From: Hamadaea tsunoensis DSM 44101
Lineage (GTDB): Bacteria > Actinomycetota > Actinomycetes > Mycobacteriales > Micromonosporaceae
Direction: 5' to 3'
Length of the DNA stretch: 64,000 nucleotides
Assembly (NCBI RefSeq): GCF_000428945.1
Contig: NZ_AUAX01000018.1
Span: 186,001 to 250,000 of the forward strand
The translations under genes and the position numbers were made by a program. The notes beneath the pieces were generated by a model. The model had not been told where the DNA came from and searched no databases. It was given only the letters and a program-made list of their open reading frames with translations. This document shows, piece after piece, positions 18,347 through 26,448 of this stretch (its first letter is position 1; every line of letters starts with the position of its first letter).

Positions 18347-21056
18347 CCCGGAACTCGGCGGCCGCCGGGTGCCCGAGCTGATCCAGGAAGTCGGCCGCCT
18401 GGCGGCGGTGGCGTTCGGCCGCCCCGATCCGGCCGGCGGCCTCCTCGCTGTCGCCCAGGCCGGTCAGGGAATCGGCCTGCTGGTAGAGGTCGTCGAGCTC
18501 GGCGTACATGTCGATGGCCCGGGTGAAGGCTTCCCGGGCCGCGTCGAAGTCGCCGAGGCCGCGATGGACGTGGCCCAGGCTGTCCCAGATCGCCGCCACG
18601 CCGTGCGGGTCGTCGACCGCCGCGCTCAGTTCCAGGGCTTCGGTGCAGTACTCCAGCGCCGCCTCGTAGTCGCCGGTCCGGGTGTGGCAGAAGCCGACGG
18701 TGTTCAGCGCCCGGCAGATGGTGCGCTTGTTGCCGGACCGGTGGTAGAGCGGCAGCGCGTCGAGCGCGTGGTTCAGCGCGTCGTGGTGGCGCCCCTGCTG
18801 GTCGGCGGCCTTCGCCAGTCCCATGTGGATGCTCGCCGGCAGGGCCGGATCGCCGTCGTCGGTGAAGCACCGCAAGGCCAGCAGGAAGTGGTCGATGGCC
18901 CGCTGTGCGTCCCTCGACCGCACGTAGTTGTTGGCGATCGACCGCAGCGCGAGGCCGCGCCGGGTCAGGTCACCGGTACGCTCGGCGGCGGCCGCCTCGG
19001 CCCGCAGCGTCGCGATCGCTTCGTTGACGCTGCCCGACCGGTAGAAGTATTCGCTGGTGACGCCGGCGAGACCGATCACCAGCGCGTCGAGGCCGTGTCC
19101 GGCCGCGAGTTCGACGGCGGCGACGAGGGCGGCGGTCTCGCGCCCGAACCAGTCCAGCGCGGCGGCGCGGTCGGGCAGCGCGGGTACGGCTACCCCCGGT
19201 TCGGTGTCGATCAGCTGGTCGCGCGGCCGTTCGGGGAACACCAGCAGCGCACCGGCGCGGGCGGTACGCAGGTAGTGGCTGAGCAGCCGCCGCACCGCCG
19301 CGACGGGTGCCGGGCCGGCCGACGCCAGCTCGACGGCGTACGCCTTCAGCAGGTCGTGCAGGACGAACAGCCCGGGCGACACCTCGGTGAGGAGGCTGGC
19401 CTCCTCGAGTTCGCGCAGGGCGCGGACGGCCGGACCGCGGCCCTCCCCGAGGAGGCTGTCGGCGGCCTCGATCGTGACGTGCGCGCCGCCGGGCAGGCCC
19501 AGCAGCCGGAAGGTCGTCGCGGCGGCGGGACTCAACCGGTCGTAGGACCACGACAGCACGGTACGCAGATCGGAGTCCAGGTCGTCGCCGGTGTACGCGG
19601 CCAGCAGGCGGTCCGGCCGGCCGACCTCGTCGGCGAAGGCGAGCAGCGGGAACGCGGGTTTGGCCGTCACGCGGGCCGCCACCACCGACAGCGCCAGCGG
19701 CAGGCCGGCGCAGGCACTGACCAGTCGGCCGAGCGCCTCGGGTTCGGCGTCCGCCCGGCGCCTGCCCATCCGGGCGGCGAGCAGCCGGGCCGCGTCGGGG
19801 TCGTCCAGCACGGCCACCGGCAGCGACGCCGCGCTGTCCGTCACCGCAAGGCCGGTGAGGTGGCTGCGGCTGGTGACCAGGACGGCGCACCCGGCGGCGT
19901 GCGGCAGCAGCGGGCGTACCTGCTCGGCGGTCCGGGCGTTGTCGAGCACCACCAGGACCCGGCGGCCGCTGAGCGTACTGCGGTAACGGCCGGTGAGCGC
20001 GGACAGGTCCGACGGTGGGTCGTCGACCCCGAACGCGAGCAACGCCTCCCGCAACGCCGTACGCGGATCCGTCGGCTCCGTCGCGCCGGTGTATCCGTTC
20101 AACGCGATGAACAGCTGCCCGTCCGGGAACCGCCCGGCGATGTCGTGGGCGTACCGCACGGCCAGGGCGGTCTTGCCGACGCCGCCCGGCCCGTGGAGCA
20201 CGACCGGTCCGGCGCCCCGGACCAGCTCGTCGAGCGCCGCCAGCTCGGCCTCCCGCCCCACGAACGGGTGGACGGGCCGGGGGAGCTGCGCGGGCGGCGG
20301 CGTACCGGATCCGGACGGCGCCGGTTCCTGGCGGAGGATCGCGGTGTGCACCGCGGCCAGGTCCGGCCCGGGATCCACACCGAGCTCCTCGGACAGGCGC
20401 GTACGCGCCGTGTGGAACACCGTCAGCGCCTCCTCGCGGCGACCTGAGGCGGCGTACGCGCGCATGAGCAGCCCGATGAGGCGTTCGTCGGCCGGCGTCT
20501 CGGCGAGCGCGGCGAGGATCTCGGCCACGAGATCGGCATCGCGGCCGAGGGCCAGGTCGGCGGCGATCCGTTCGACGAGAGCCCGCCGCCGCCGCTCGTC
20601 GAGTCCGGTACGCAGAGCCGTCTGGGTCGGATGCAGGCTGAGATCGCCGAACGCCGACCCCCGCCACAGCTCCAGCGCGGTACGCAGCAGCGCGGCCCGC
20701 CCGGCCGGGGTCGGGTCGGCCAGTGCCCGCCGGACGAGCTCGTCGAACCGGTGTACGTCCACATCGGACGGGCGTACGTTCAGCTGGTAGCCGTTGTCGC
20801 GGCGCTCGATGACGCCGTCGTGGGCGCCGGCCCGTCTGAGCGCGGAGCGCAGCCGGGAGAGGTAGGTCTGCACGACCTGGCGGGCGCCGTCGGGCGCACC
20901 GGCGGGCCACAGCAGCGATTCCAGCCGGGCCGCCGGGACCAGCCGGCCGGCCTCCAGGGCCAGGACGGCCAGCAGCAGCCGCTCCTGGCGGCGGGCGATC
21001 ACGACGGGACGGCCGTCGACCTCGGCTTCGATCGGACCGAGCAGCCGCAGTTCCAC
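18324..21056 (-). CDS. AfsR-like SARP-NB-ARC-TPR regulator
   Basis: 910 residues with the full AfsR layout: winged-helix DNA-binding domain (about 1-92, starting MELRLLGPIEAEVDGRPV), BTAD (about 95-240, ending LSEELGVDPGPDL), NB-ARC ATPase with Walker A GPGGVGKTALA (K295) and LVVLDNA, then TPR repeats (about 650-905, for example AQRAIDHFLLALRCF, YEAALEYCTEALEL, FDAAREAFTRAIDMY). It is convergent with the signal peptidase gene, overlapping by 23 bp, and so closes the peptide cluster on its right side. It may be a second regulator of the cluster or an unrelated neighbour. STAND ATPases of this kind switch state on binding a ligand or phosphorylated partner. Confidence 0.92.
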   Translation of the reverse strand: MELRLLGPIEAEVDGRPVVIARRQERLLLAVLALEAGRLVPAARLESLLWPAGAPDGARQVVQTYLSRLRSALRRAGAHDGVIERRDNGYQLNVRPSDVDVHRFDELVRRALADPTPAGRAALLRTALELWRGSAFGDLSLHPTQTALRTGLDERRRRALVERIAADLALGRDADLVAEILAALAETPADERLIGLLMRAYAASGRREEALTVFHTARTRLSEELGVDPGPDLAAVHTAILRQEPAPSGSGTPPPAQLPRPVHPFVGREAELAALDELVRGAGPVVLHGPGGVGKTALAVRYAHDIAGRFPDGQLFIALNGYTGATEPTDPRTALREALLAFGVDDPPSDLSALTGRYRSTLSGRRVLVVLDNARTAEQVRPLLPHAAGCAVLVTSRSHLTGLAVTDSAASLPVAVLDDPDAARLLAARMGRRRADAEPEALGRLVSACAGLPLALSVVAARVTAKPAFPLLAFADEVGRPDRLLAAYTGDDLDSDLRTVLSWSYDRLSPAAATTFRLLGLPGGAHVTIEAADSLLGEGRGPAVRALRELEEASLLTEVSPGLFVLHDLLKAYAVELASAGPAPVAAVRRLLSHYLRTARAGALLVFPERPRDQLIDTEPGVAVPALPDRAAALDWFGRETAALVAAVELAAGHGLDALVIGLAGVTSEYFYRSGSVNEAIATLRAEAAAAERTGDLTRRGLALRSIANNYVRSRDAQRAIDHFLLALRCFTDDGDPALPASIHMGLAKAADQQGRHHDALNHALDALPLYHRSGNKRTICRALNTVGFCHTRTGDYEAALEYCTEALELSAAVDDPHGVAAIWDSLGHVHRGLGDFDAAREAFTRAIDMYAELDDLYQQADSLTGLGDSEEAAGRIGAAERHRRQAADFLDQLGHPAAAEFRATLQGRR

Positions 21057-21156
21057 CGGCCGGACGGTACCAGCCGTGGCCGCCCCGTCGATGTCCGGCG
21101 ACCACGATGCGGACCGCCGGCCACCCTGGAGCCGACGGACCGCGAACCATCCGGGC

Positions 21157-23937
21157 CTAGTCTTCGGCGAGCAGCCGCGCGGCCGGGATCGACCGGATCA
21201 TCCGCATCGGCACCGCGGACGCCAGGAGGGCCAGCACGACGCCCCCGGCCGCGCAGGCCGCCGCCACCGCGTACGCGTCGCGGGTCAGCTGCGGTGCGAG
21301 CAGAGCCGTCAGCCCGAGGGCGAGGACGCCGCCGGCCACCGCCCCGGCCGAGGCGATCAACGCGGCCTCGTACGCGACGAGCCGGGCCAGCGGCCGGTCG
21401 GCCCATCCGGTGGCGCGCAGGAGGGCGTACTCGGCGGATCGTTCACGGACGTTGACGTAGAGCACGTCGGCGACCGAGACCGCGCCCAGCAGGGCGGTGA
21501 TCGCGGCGGCCAGGTAGTCGGCCGGGGCGGCCTGCACGGTGACGGCGTTGCCGAGCAGCGAACCGGTGATGCCGCCCTGGAACGCCACGTCGATCACGGC
21601 GAGCAGTACGACGGCGGTCATGCCGACGGTGAGGCTCAACGCGCCGAGCACGCTGCGGCCGGGCGTACGCGCGACGTTGCGGACGGCGAGCCCGAACACG
21701 CCGCGCAGCGCGACACCGTGCCGGCGTGCCGTCACCGCCGGGCGCAGGGCCGCCGCGGGTGTCGCCCGGGTGGCCCGGACGGCCGGGCCGAGACCGGCGA
21801 GCAGGGCCAGCCCGACCGCCGCCGGGACCGCCAGCAATGCCACCCGGTGCTGGATCGGTACGCCGAGCGGCGGTGCGAGCCCGAACGCCGCGCCGGTTCC
21901 CAGGACGCCGGCGGCCAGCCCGACGGCGGCCGCCTCCCCGAGGACCAGGCCGAACAGCCGCCGGGCCGGCCAGCCGAGGCAGGACAGGACGCCCAGCTCG
22001 GTGCGGCGCGTACGCACGGCCGCCGAGGTCGCGTTGCCGACGGCCAGCCCGCAGGCGATCAGGACGAGCAGGGCGAACAGGACCGTCTTGCGGTCGACGG
22101 CGGTCACGACGTTCGCTGCGACGCCCTTCTTCGACCAGGGTTCGGCCACGACCATCGCGGGCCGCCCGTACTTCCCGGCCGGGAGGCTGATGTCCACGTT
22201 GGACGGTGACGCGCCGACCACCACGTCGACCCGCAACCCGGTCAGCGCGTGGATCCGGTCGCCGACCGCCCGCAACCGCTCGGTCGACAGGTCGTCGAGG
22301 CCGACGTCGCCGGTCAGGCGTACGCGTACCATGCTGATCGGCTTGTCGGCGTTGGTGACCTGCCGGAACGGATCGCGCAGCAGGGCCTGCATCCCGGCCA
22401 GGGTGGTGACGACGGACGGGCGGTGGGCGATCAGGCCGCCGAGATTGGTCGACGGCAGCAGCTTGCGGTCGCCGAGCGCGGCCCGGGCGGCGTCGTCGGC
22501 GGCGGTCGCCCCCGGCACGTACGCGAGGTCCATCGGCGCCTGCGTCAACTGGGGCCCGGTGACGATGCGATCGGGATCGAACTGCCCGACGGCCTGCAGG
22601 TCCGGCAGTTGCTTGACCCACGTGCCGTCCTCGACCTGCTCGTAGGAGGCGCCGTCCGGGCTGCGGTCGGTGAACGGCCGGACCATCGTGTCGCCGAGGT
22701 CGATCGGGTTCTGCCAGCCCCAGTAGTCGAACGGCCCCGCGATCAGCTGCGCCGACGGCGGGACGGCCTGGGCGCGCAGGGCGGGATCCACCGCCACCGG
22801 ACCGGTCACCACGAGGTTGTTCACCTCGGCGTAGTAGTCGTCCGGCCGGTCGTGCACCTTCGTGACGGCCCGGACCACGTCCGCGTACGCGGTGTCGGCG
22901 CCCACCGTCTCGTGGCCGACCACCTGGCCGGGCCGCTCGTCGAGGACGTTCATCGCGGCGGTGCTGTCGGACACGGTCGTGACGGCGGGGACTCCGTCCA
23001 CCCGGGACACCGACAGCTCGACCCGCTCGTCCACCTGCGTACGCCCGGCCAGCAACATCGGGATGGTCGCGGTGGTATACGACCCCGGCGGCATCCGCGA
23101 TCCGGCCGGGACCTGGGAGATCGTCCGCGTCGACGGCCCGTCCGCGGCGGTCAGGTAGCGGCCGGCGGTGACCGCCGTGTCCAGCCCGTCCAGCCGCGCC
23201 TCCTGCGCCGGGTCGACGCCGACCACCAGCATCGGGAAGCCGAACTGGACGTAGACGTACGGATGCCCGCCGGACATCCCGTCCTCCAGGATGGACGCGG
23301 AGGTGGGGTCGGTGGACCAGCAGACGAGGACCCGCCGCTGCGACGGCAGCAGGTTGGTGTCGGAGTAGCCGCCGGAGTTGCCGCACACGTCGACGGACCG
23401 GCCGCCGATCCGCTCGTGCAGCCGGCTGCCGTCCCAGTCGATGTGGTTCTTCGTCACGTACAGGTAGATGTCCCCGTCCGGAAGGCGGCTGGTCCCGCCG
23501 TCCGCGACGAAGGTCGGGGAGACCCGCAGCACCTGCTGGTCCACGCCGGACTTCACATAGGGCGTCAGGTCGATCTTCACCCGGCCGTACTGGATGACGT
23601 AGCCGCCGACGCCGATCGGCGCCGCCACGTCCACGTCCGGCAGGGCCGCGATCCGCCGCCACTGCGCCTCGGTGATGCCGCCCGACATCCCGGCCAGCTG
23701 TCCACTCTGGACGAGACCCTGGGCCTGCTCGACGGGGGTGACGGCGTCGGCCGGGCGTACCATCAGGTCGTAGGCCGGACGCGCGGCGTCGGTGACCGTG
23801 GCGGTGAGTTCGAGCCGCGACTGGCGGGCGGCGGAGAACAGCAGCGCGAAGCTCGCCACGGCGATGGCGACGGCGGCGAGGGTGGCGACCGAACGGCCGC
23901 GGCGCAGGCGCAACTGGGCCCAGATCAGGCGGATCAC
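21157..23937 (-). CDS. FtsX-type ABC transporter permease
   Basis: 926 residues. A membrane helix at about 18-38 (VATLAAVAIAVASFALLFSA) is followed by a very large extracytoplasmic region (about 40-615). Then come clusters of three to four helices at about 620-725 and a second FtsX core at about 760-915 ending PMRMIRSIPAARLLAED. The duplicated-FtsX plan matches LolC/MacB-like permeases that perform mechanical work on periplasmic or cell-wall substrates rather than transport through a channel. The gene overlaps the upstream ATPase remnant by ATGA. Because that ATPase is gutted, the permease must borrow another ATPase or be non-functional. Confidence 0.88.
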   Translation of the reverse strand: MIRLIWAQLRLRRGRSVATLAAVAIAVASFALLFSAARQSRLELTATVTDAARPAYDLMVRPADAVTPVEQAQGLVQSGQLAGMSGGITEAQWRRIAALPDVDVAAPIGVGGYVIQYGRVKIDLTPYVKSGVDQQVLRVSPTFVADGGTSRLPDGDIYLYVTKNHIDWDGSRLHERIGGRSVDVCGNSGGYSDTNLLPSQRRVLVCWSTDPTSASILEDGMSGGHPYVYVQFGFPMLVVGVDPAQEARLDGLDTAVTAGRYLTAADGPSTRTISQVPAGSRMPPGSYTTATIPMLLAGRTQVDERVELSVSRVDGVPAVTTVSDSTAAMNVLDERPGQVVGHETVGADTAYADVVRAVTKVHDRPDDYYAEVNNLVVTGPVAVDPALRAQAVPPSAQLIAGPFDYWGWQNPIDLGDTMVRPFTDRSPDGASYEQVEDGTWVKQLPDLQAVGQFDPDRIVTGPQLTQAPMDLAYVPGATAADDAARAALGDRKLLPSTNLGGLIAHRPSVVTTLAGMQALLRDPFRQVTNADKPISMVRVRLTGDVGLDDLSTERLRAVGDRIHALTGLRVDVVVGASPSNVDISLPAGKYGRPAMVVAEPWSKKGVAANVVTAVDRKTVLFALLVLIACGLAVGNATSAAVRTRRTELGVLSCLGWPARRLFGLVLGEAAAVGLAAGVLGTGAAFGLAPPLGVPIQHRVALLAVPAAVGLALLAGLGPAVRATRATPAAALRPAVTARRHGVALRGVFGLAVRNVARTPGRSVLGALSLTVGMTAVVLLAVIDVAFQGGITGSLLGNAVTVQAAPADYLAAAITALLGAVSVADVLYVNVRERSAEYALLRATGWADRPLARLVAYEAALIASAGAVAGGVLALGLTALLAPQLTRDAYAVAAACAAGGVVLALLASAVPMRMIRSIPAARLLAED

Positions 23938-24143
23938 CGGCGCGGGCCTTCCCCGCGGGCCAGGGTCTCGGCGGCGTCGGCGGCGCCGATCAGGTGCAGC
24001 AGCGTGGACCTACCCGAGCCGCCCGGCCCGGTGACCGCGGTCATCGTGCCGGGCCCGAAGGCCCGGCTGACGCCGTCGAACGCGGTCACCGGTCCGAACG
24101 CCTTGCGTACGCCGTCGAGGACGACGTCCCCCGATTGGGTCAT
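23934..24143 (-). pseudogene. Truncated ABC ATPase remnant coupled to the FtsX permease
   Basis: 69 residues. The N-terminus is a normal MacB/LolD-type ATPase (VVLDGVRKAFGPVTAFDGVS, GTMTAVTGPGGSGRSTLLHL). After about 50 residues it jumps to AAETLARGEGPRR and stops. Q-loop, signature LSGGQ, Walker B and switch histidine (roughly 150 residues) are absent, and the Walker A lysine is arginine (GSGRST). The stop still overlaps the permease ATG as ATGA, as in an intact pair, which suggests an internal deletion rather than 3' loss. The remaining fragment cannot hydrolyse ATP. It may persist only to couple translation. Confidence 0.8.
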
Positions 24144-24160
24144 GGCGACGAGTGTGGCTG

Positions 24161-24179
24161 TTGCATTGTGACAATGCAA
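24161..24179. promoter_or_regulatory. 19-bp perfect palindrome upstream of the ATPase remnant
   Basis: TTGCATTGTGACAATGCAA: 9-bp arms around one base, 17 bp upstream of the ATG at 24143. It has the size and symmetry of a dimeric repressor operator and is AT-rich compared with its surroundings. No regulator gene lies next to it, so it may be a relic of a lost regulator or a target of one encoded elsewhere. Confidence 0.6.
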
Positions 24180-24349
24180 GGGCCGTCCCGGCCGGAGCGA
24201 CCACCCGCGGACGGGTCTTGATTTCCTTGCCGGTGTTGTTCCGCACCTCGAAGCGGCGGGCGGCGAACCCGACGAACATCACTGCGTTGGCCACCGGCTG
24301 AGCGTCGACCAGGGCTGTTACCGGATTCTTACCACGACCCCGGCCCGGG

Positions 24350-25699
24350 TCAGGGCAGGCCGTGGGCGGCGCGGTCGAGGATCGTGCGCACTGCGTCGCC
24401 CTGGTTGTCGAGGAACGCGTAGTGCCGCTGCACCACCGCCTCCGGATCGGTGATCGAGACGCCGAAGAACTTGCTGAAGAAGCGGGCCTGGTCCAGCCGT
24501 GCCGGCCCGATGATCTGCTGCCCGGCGGCGTCCAGCTCGGCGCTCGTGCCCGGCGCGCCGCCCACCACCGTCACCGTCCGCAAGGCCCGGGCGGCGACGA
24601 AGAAGTAGCTCGGCAGCGTCTCCTGCGCGACGAACCGCACGACGTCGGAGAGCGTACGCGTGATCGTGCGGGCGAAGTGGTGGTGACTGTCGCGCTCGCC
24701 CCGGAACAGATCGTGGTACGCGTGCCCGGCGGACACCTCGTCGTAGCGGATCTCGAAGAGCCGCGCGACCGGGAACGGCGTGAACCCGTGCCCGGCGTGC
24801 GGATCGGACTGCAGCTCCCGTTCGTGGGAGAACTGCCGGTCCATGTCCAGCATGACCTTCGTGTCGCCGGGCGGCAGCTTCGCGTCCCGCAGCAGCGCGG
24901 CGACCGTCCCGCCGAGCCGCAGCTGCCGGGTGTACGCCTCGTCGACGACCTGGCGCACGGTGCTCATGATCAGGCAGCGTTCGGTGGACGTGCTGCCCGG
25001 TACGCGTACCGTCTCGACGATGTCCTGGATGTTGCAGCCCCAGACGCGGAAGCTGCCCGCCGGGGCGAACCCGAGACGGAACTCCTCCAGCGCGTGGGTG
25101 TTGGCTGCGCCGTCCTCGCCCATGTCGGGCTGGAAGTCGACGGCCGCCCGGCCGTCGGTGTCGTCGGGATCGCGCCGGTCGCCCGCGCCGGCGGAGGTGT
25201 TGAACAGCACCGGCCCGTCCACGAAGGCGTGCGAGAAGATGCTCAGCTCCAGCACGCTGCCCCGCGGCGCCCTGCGCACGGTGTGGTACGCGTTGACGAT
25301 CGACACCGCGTGGTCGGACGCGGCGGCCCGGGCGGCCGCGACCGGCCGCCAGTCCACGAACCTCTTCGGATCGCTCGCGGCGTCCAGCGGCCCGTGCGCG
25401 GTGGCGAAGTCCGCGTCCAGCGTCGCCCAGTTGCGCTGCACGTGGCGGGCGGCGGGATCGGCGACGACTCCCTTCTGGGTCGCGAAGTCGTGCTCGTAGA
25501 TCAGGGTGCTCGCCGAGTGGCAGTCGAAGTGGACGAACCGCAGGACGGTGTCGTCCTTCACGACCGCCCCGGGCTTGGCCCGGTCGCGGTAGAACTGGGC
25601 GACCAGTTCGCCGACGCGCAGCCAGGCGCAGCGGGCGAAGCCGTCGTCGTGCCCTTCCGGGTCGCCGCTGACGAGGATGACGAAGAGCGGATCAGCCAT
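24350..25699 (-). CDS. Uncharacterised protein with a possible His-Cys dyad
   Basis: 449 residues, no signal peptide or membrane helix; I do not recognise the family. Visible blocks are FVILVSGDPEGHDDGFARCA, RFVHFDCHSASTLIYEHDF, ELSIFSHAFVDGPVLFNTSA (H157), EEFRLGFAPAGSFRVWGCNI (C222) and SYFFVAARALRTVTVVG. The order hydrophobic strand-SHxxxxGP, then about 65 residues later strand-WGCN resembles the His and Cys positions of caspase-like (clan CD) or CHAT peptidases, but the resemblance is loose. It stands alone, transcribed away from the ABC remnant, with the 170-bp gap 24180-24349 showing nothing else. Treat as hypothetical. Confidence 0.7.
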   Translation of the reverse strand: MADPLFVILVSGDPEGHDDGFARCAWLRVGELVAQFYRDRAKPGAVVKDDTVLRFVHFDCHSASTLIYEHDFATQKGVVADPAARHVQRNWATLDADFATAHGPLDAASDPKRFVDWRPVAAARAAASDHAVSIVNAYHTVRRAPRGSVLELSIFSHAFVDGPVLFNTSAGAGDRRDPDDTDGRAAVDFQPDMGEDGAANTHALEEFRLGFAPAGSFRVWGCNIQDIVETVRVPGSTSTERCLIMSTVRQVVDEAYTRQLRLGGTVAALLRDAKLPPGDTKVMLDMDRQFSHERELQSDPHAGHGFTPFPVARLFEIRYDEVSAGHAYHDLFRGERDSHHHFARTITRTLSDVVRFVAQETLPSYFFVAARALRTVTVVGGAPGTSAELDAAGQQIIGPARLDQARFFSKFFGVSITDPEAVVQRHYAFLDNQGDAVRTILDRAAHGLP

Positions 25700-25821
25700 G
25701 GTGGGCCCTCGCTTCCGATCGAACGGGCAGTCGCCGTCGGTGCGCCGCGACGTGGCGAGTATGTCCCGATCGGGGCGATGTGGACTGTCGGTTCGGCGAC
25801 CGGCCGTCGGACGGGCAACCG

Positions 25822-26385
25822 TCAGAGCGCCTCGCCGCCGCCGCCGAGGAGGACCGTCAGGGCCGCCCAGGAGTCGACGGCCGTCACCCAGTCCGGCAGC
25901 TCGCCGGCGGTGGCTTCCGCGGTCCCGCCGGTGAACAGGTAGCGGCGGTCGACCGTCTCCAGGTACGCGAGCACGTCGAGCCGGTCGTCGACGAAATCGG
26001 TGATGCCGAGGCGCTCGCAGACCGGGGCCTTGTCCCGCCGCTCCCGGACGAAGTGCACGTCGCCCCGGCCCACCCCGGTACGCGTGAAGAAGTCGTGGTG
26101 CTCCAGCCAGGCCCGGGTGTTGGCCTCGACCTTGGGGCCGGCCTTCGAGACGAGGTGGACGCGGCCGGCGTACGGGCCCGCGGCGAGGGTCGCGAGGGCT
26201 TCGAAGACGCCGTCGGTCGCCGGGGTCTCCAGCGGCCGGGTGCCGAAGAAGGAGGTGTCCTCGTCCCGCCCGGCCAGCGCCACGATCACGCCGCCGACGT
26301 CGACGCCGAGCGTGGGCTGCTGTTTCCAGCCCGGGCCCCGATACGGTGACCGGGGTGCCCGGGGGCCCCGCCGCTGATGCGCCAC
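25822..26385 (-). CDS. HAD-like hydrolase-fold protein, unknown substrate
   Basis: 187 residues. The chain has an apparent HAD order: LGVDVGGVIVALAG (motif I position, though DVG replaces the usual DxD), RVHLVSKAGPKVEANTRAWL (motif II-like serine and following helix), RRDKAPVCERLGITDFVDDR (motif III lysine, then motif IV DD). This pattern is shared with nucleotidase and polynucleotide-phosphatase-like HAD proteins. The second aspartate of motif I is missing, so phosphatase chemistry may be lost or altered. It lies 123 bp upstream of the 24350 gene on the same strand; no functional link is evident. Confidence 0.65.
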   Translation of the reverse strand: MAHQRRGPRAPRSPYRGPGWKQQPTLGVDVGGVIVALAGRDEDTSFFGTRPLETPATDGVFEALATLAAGPYAGRVHLVSKAGPKVEANTRAWLEHHDFFTRTGVGRGDVHFVRERRDKAPVCERLGITDFVDDRLDVLAYLETVDRRYLFTGGTAEATAGELPDWVTAVDSWAALTVLLGGGGEAL

Positions 26386-26448
26386 TGTGGACCTCCCGCT
26401 TCGCGAACGGTCCAGTTGTAGCAGGCGTTCGCTAAGACGGCGGCCGAT

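Noticed and set aside
24010-24294. A 94-codon frame beginning MANAVMFVGFAARRFEVRNN
   Set aside because: The first 30 residues look protein-like, but it runs through the palindrome into the ATPase remnant in the wrong frame and has no ribosome binding site. It may be a relic but cannot be supported.
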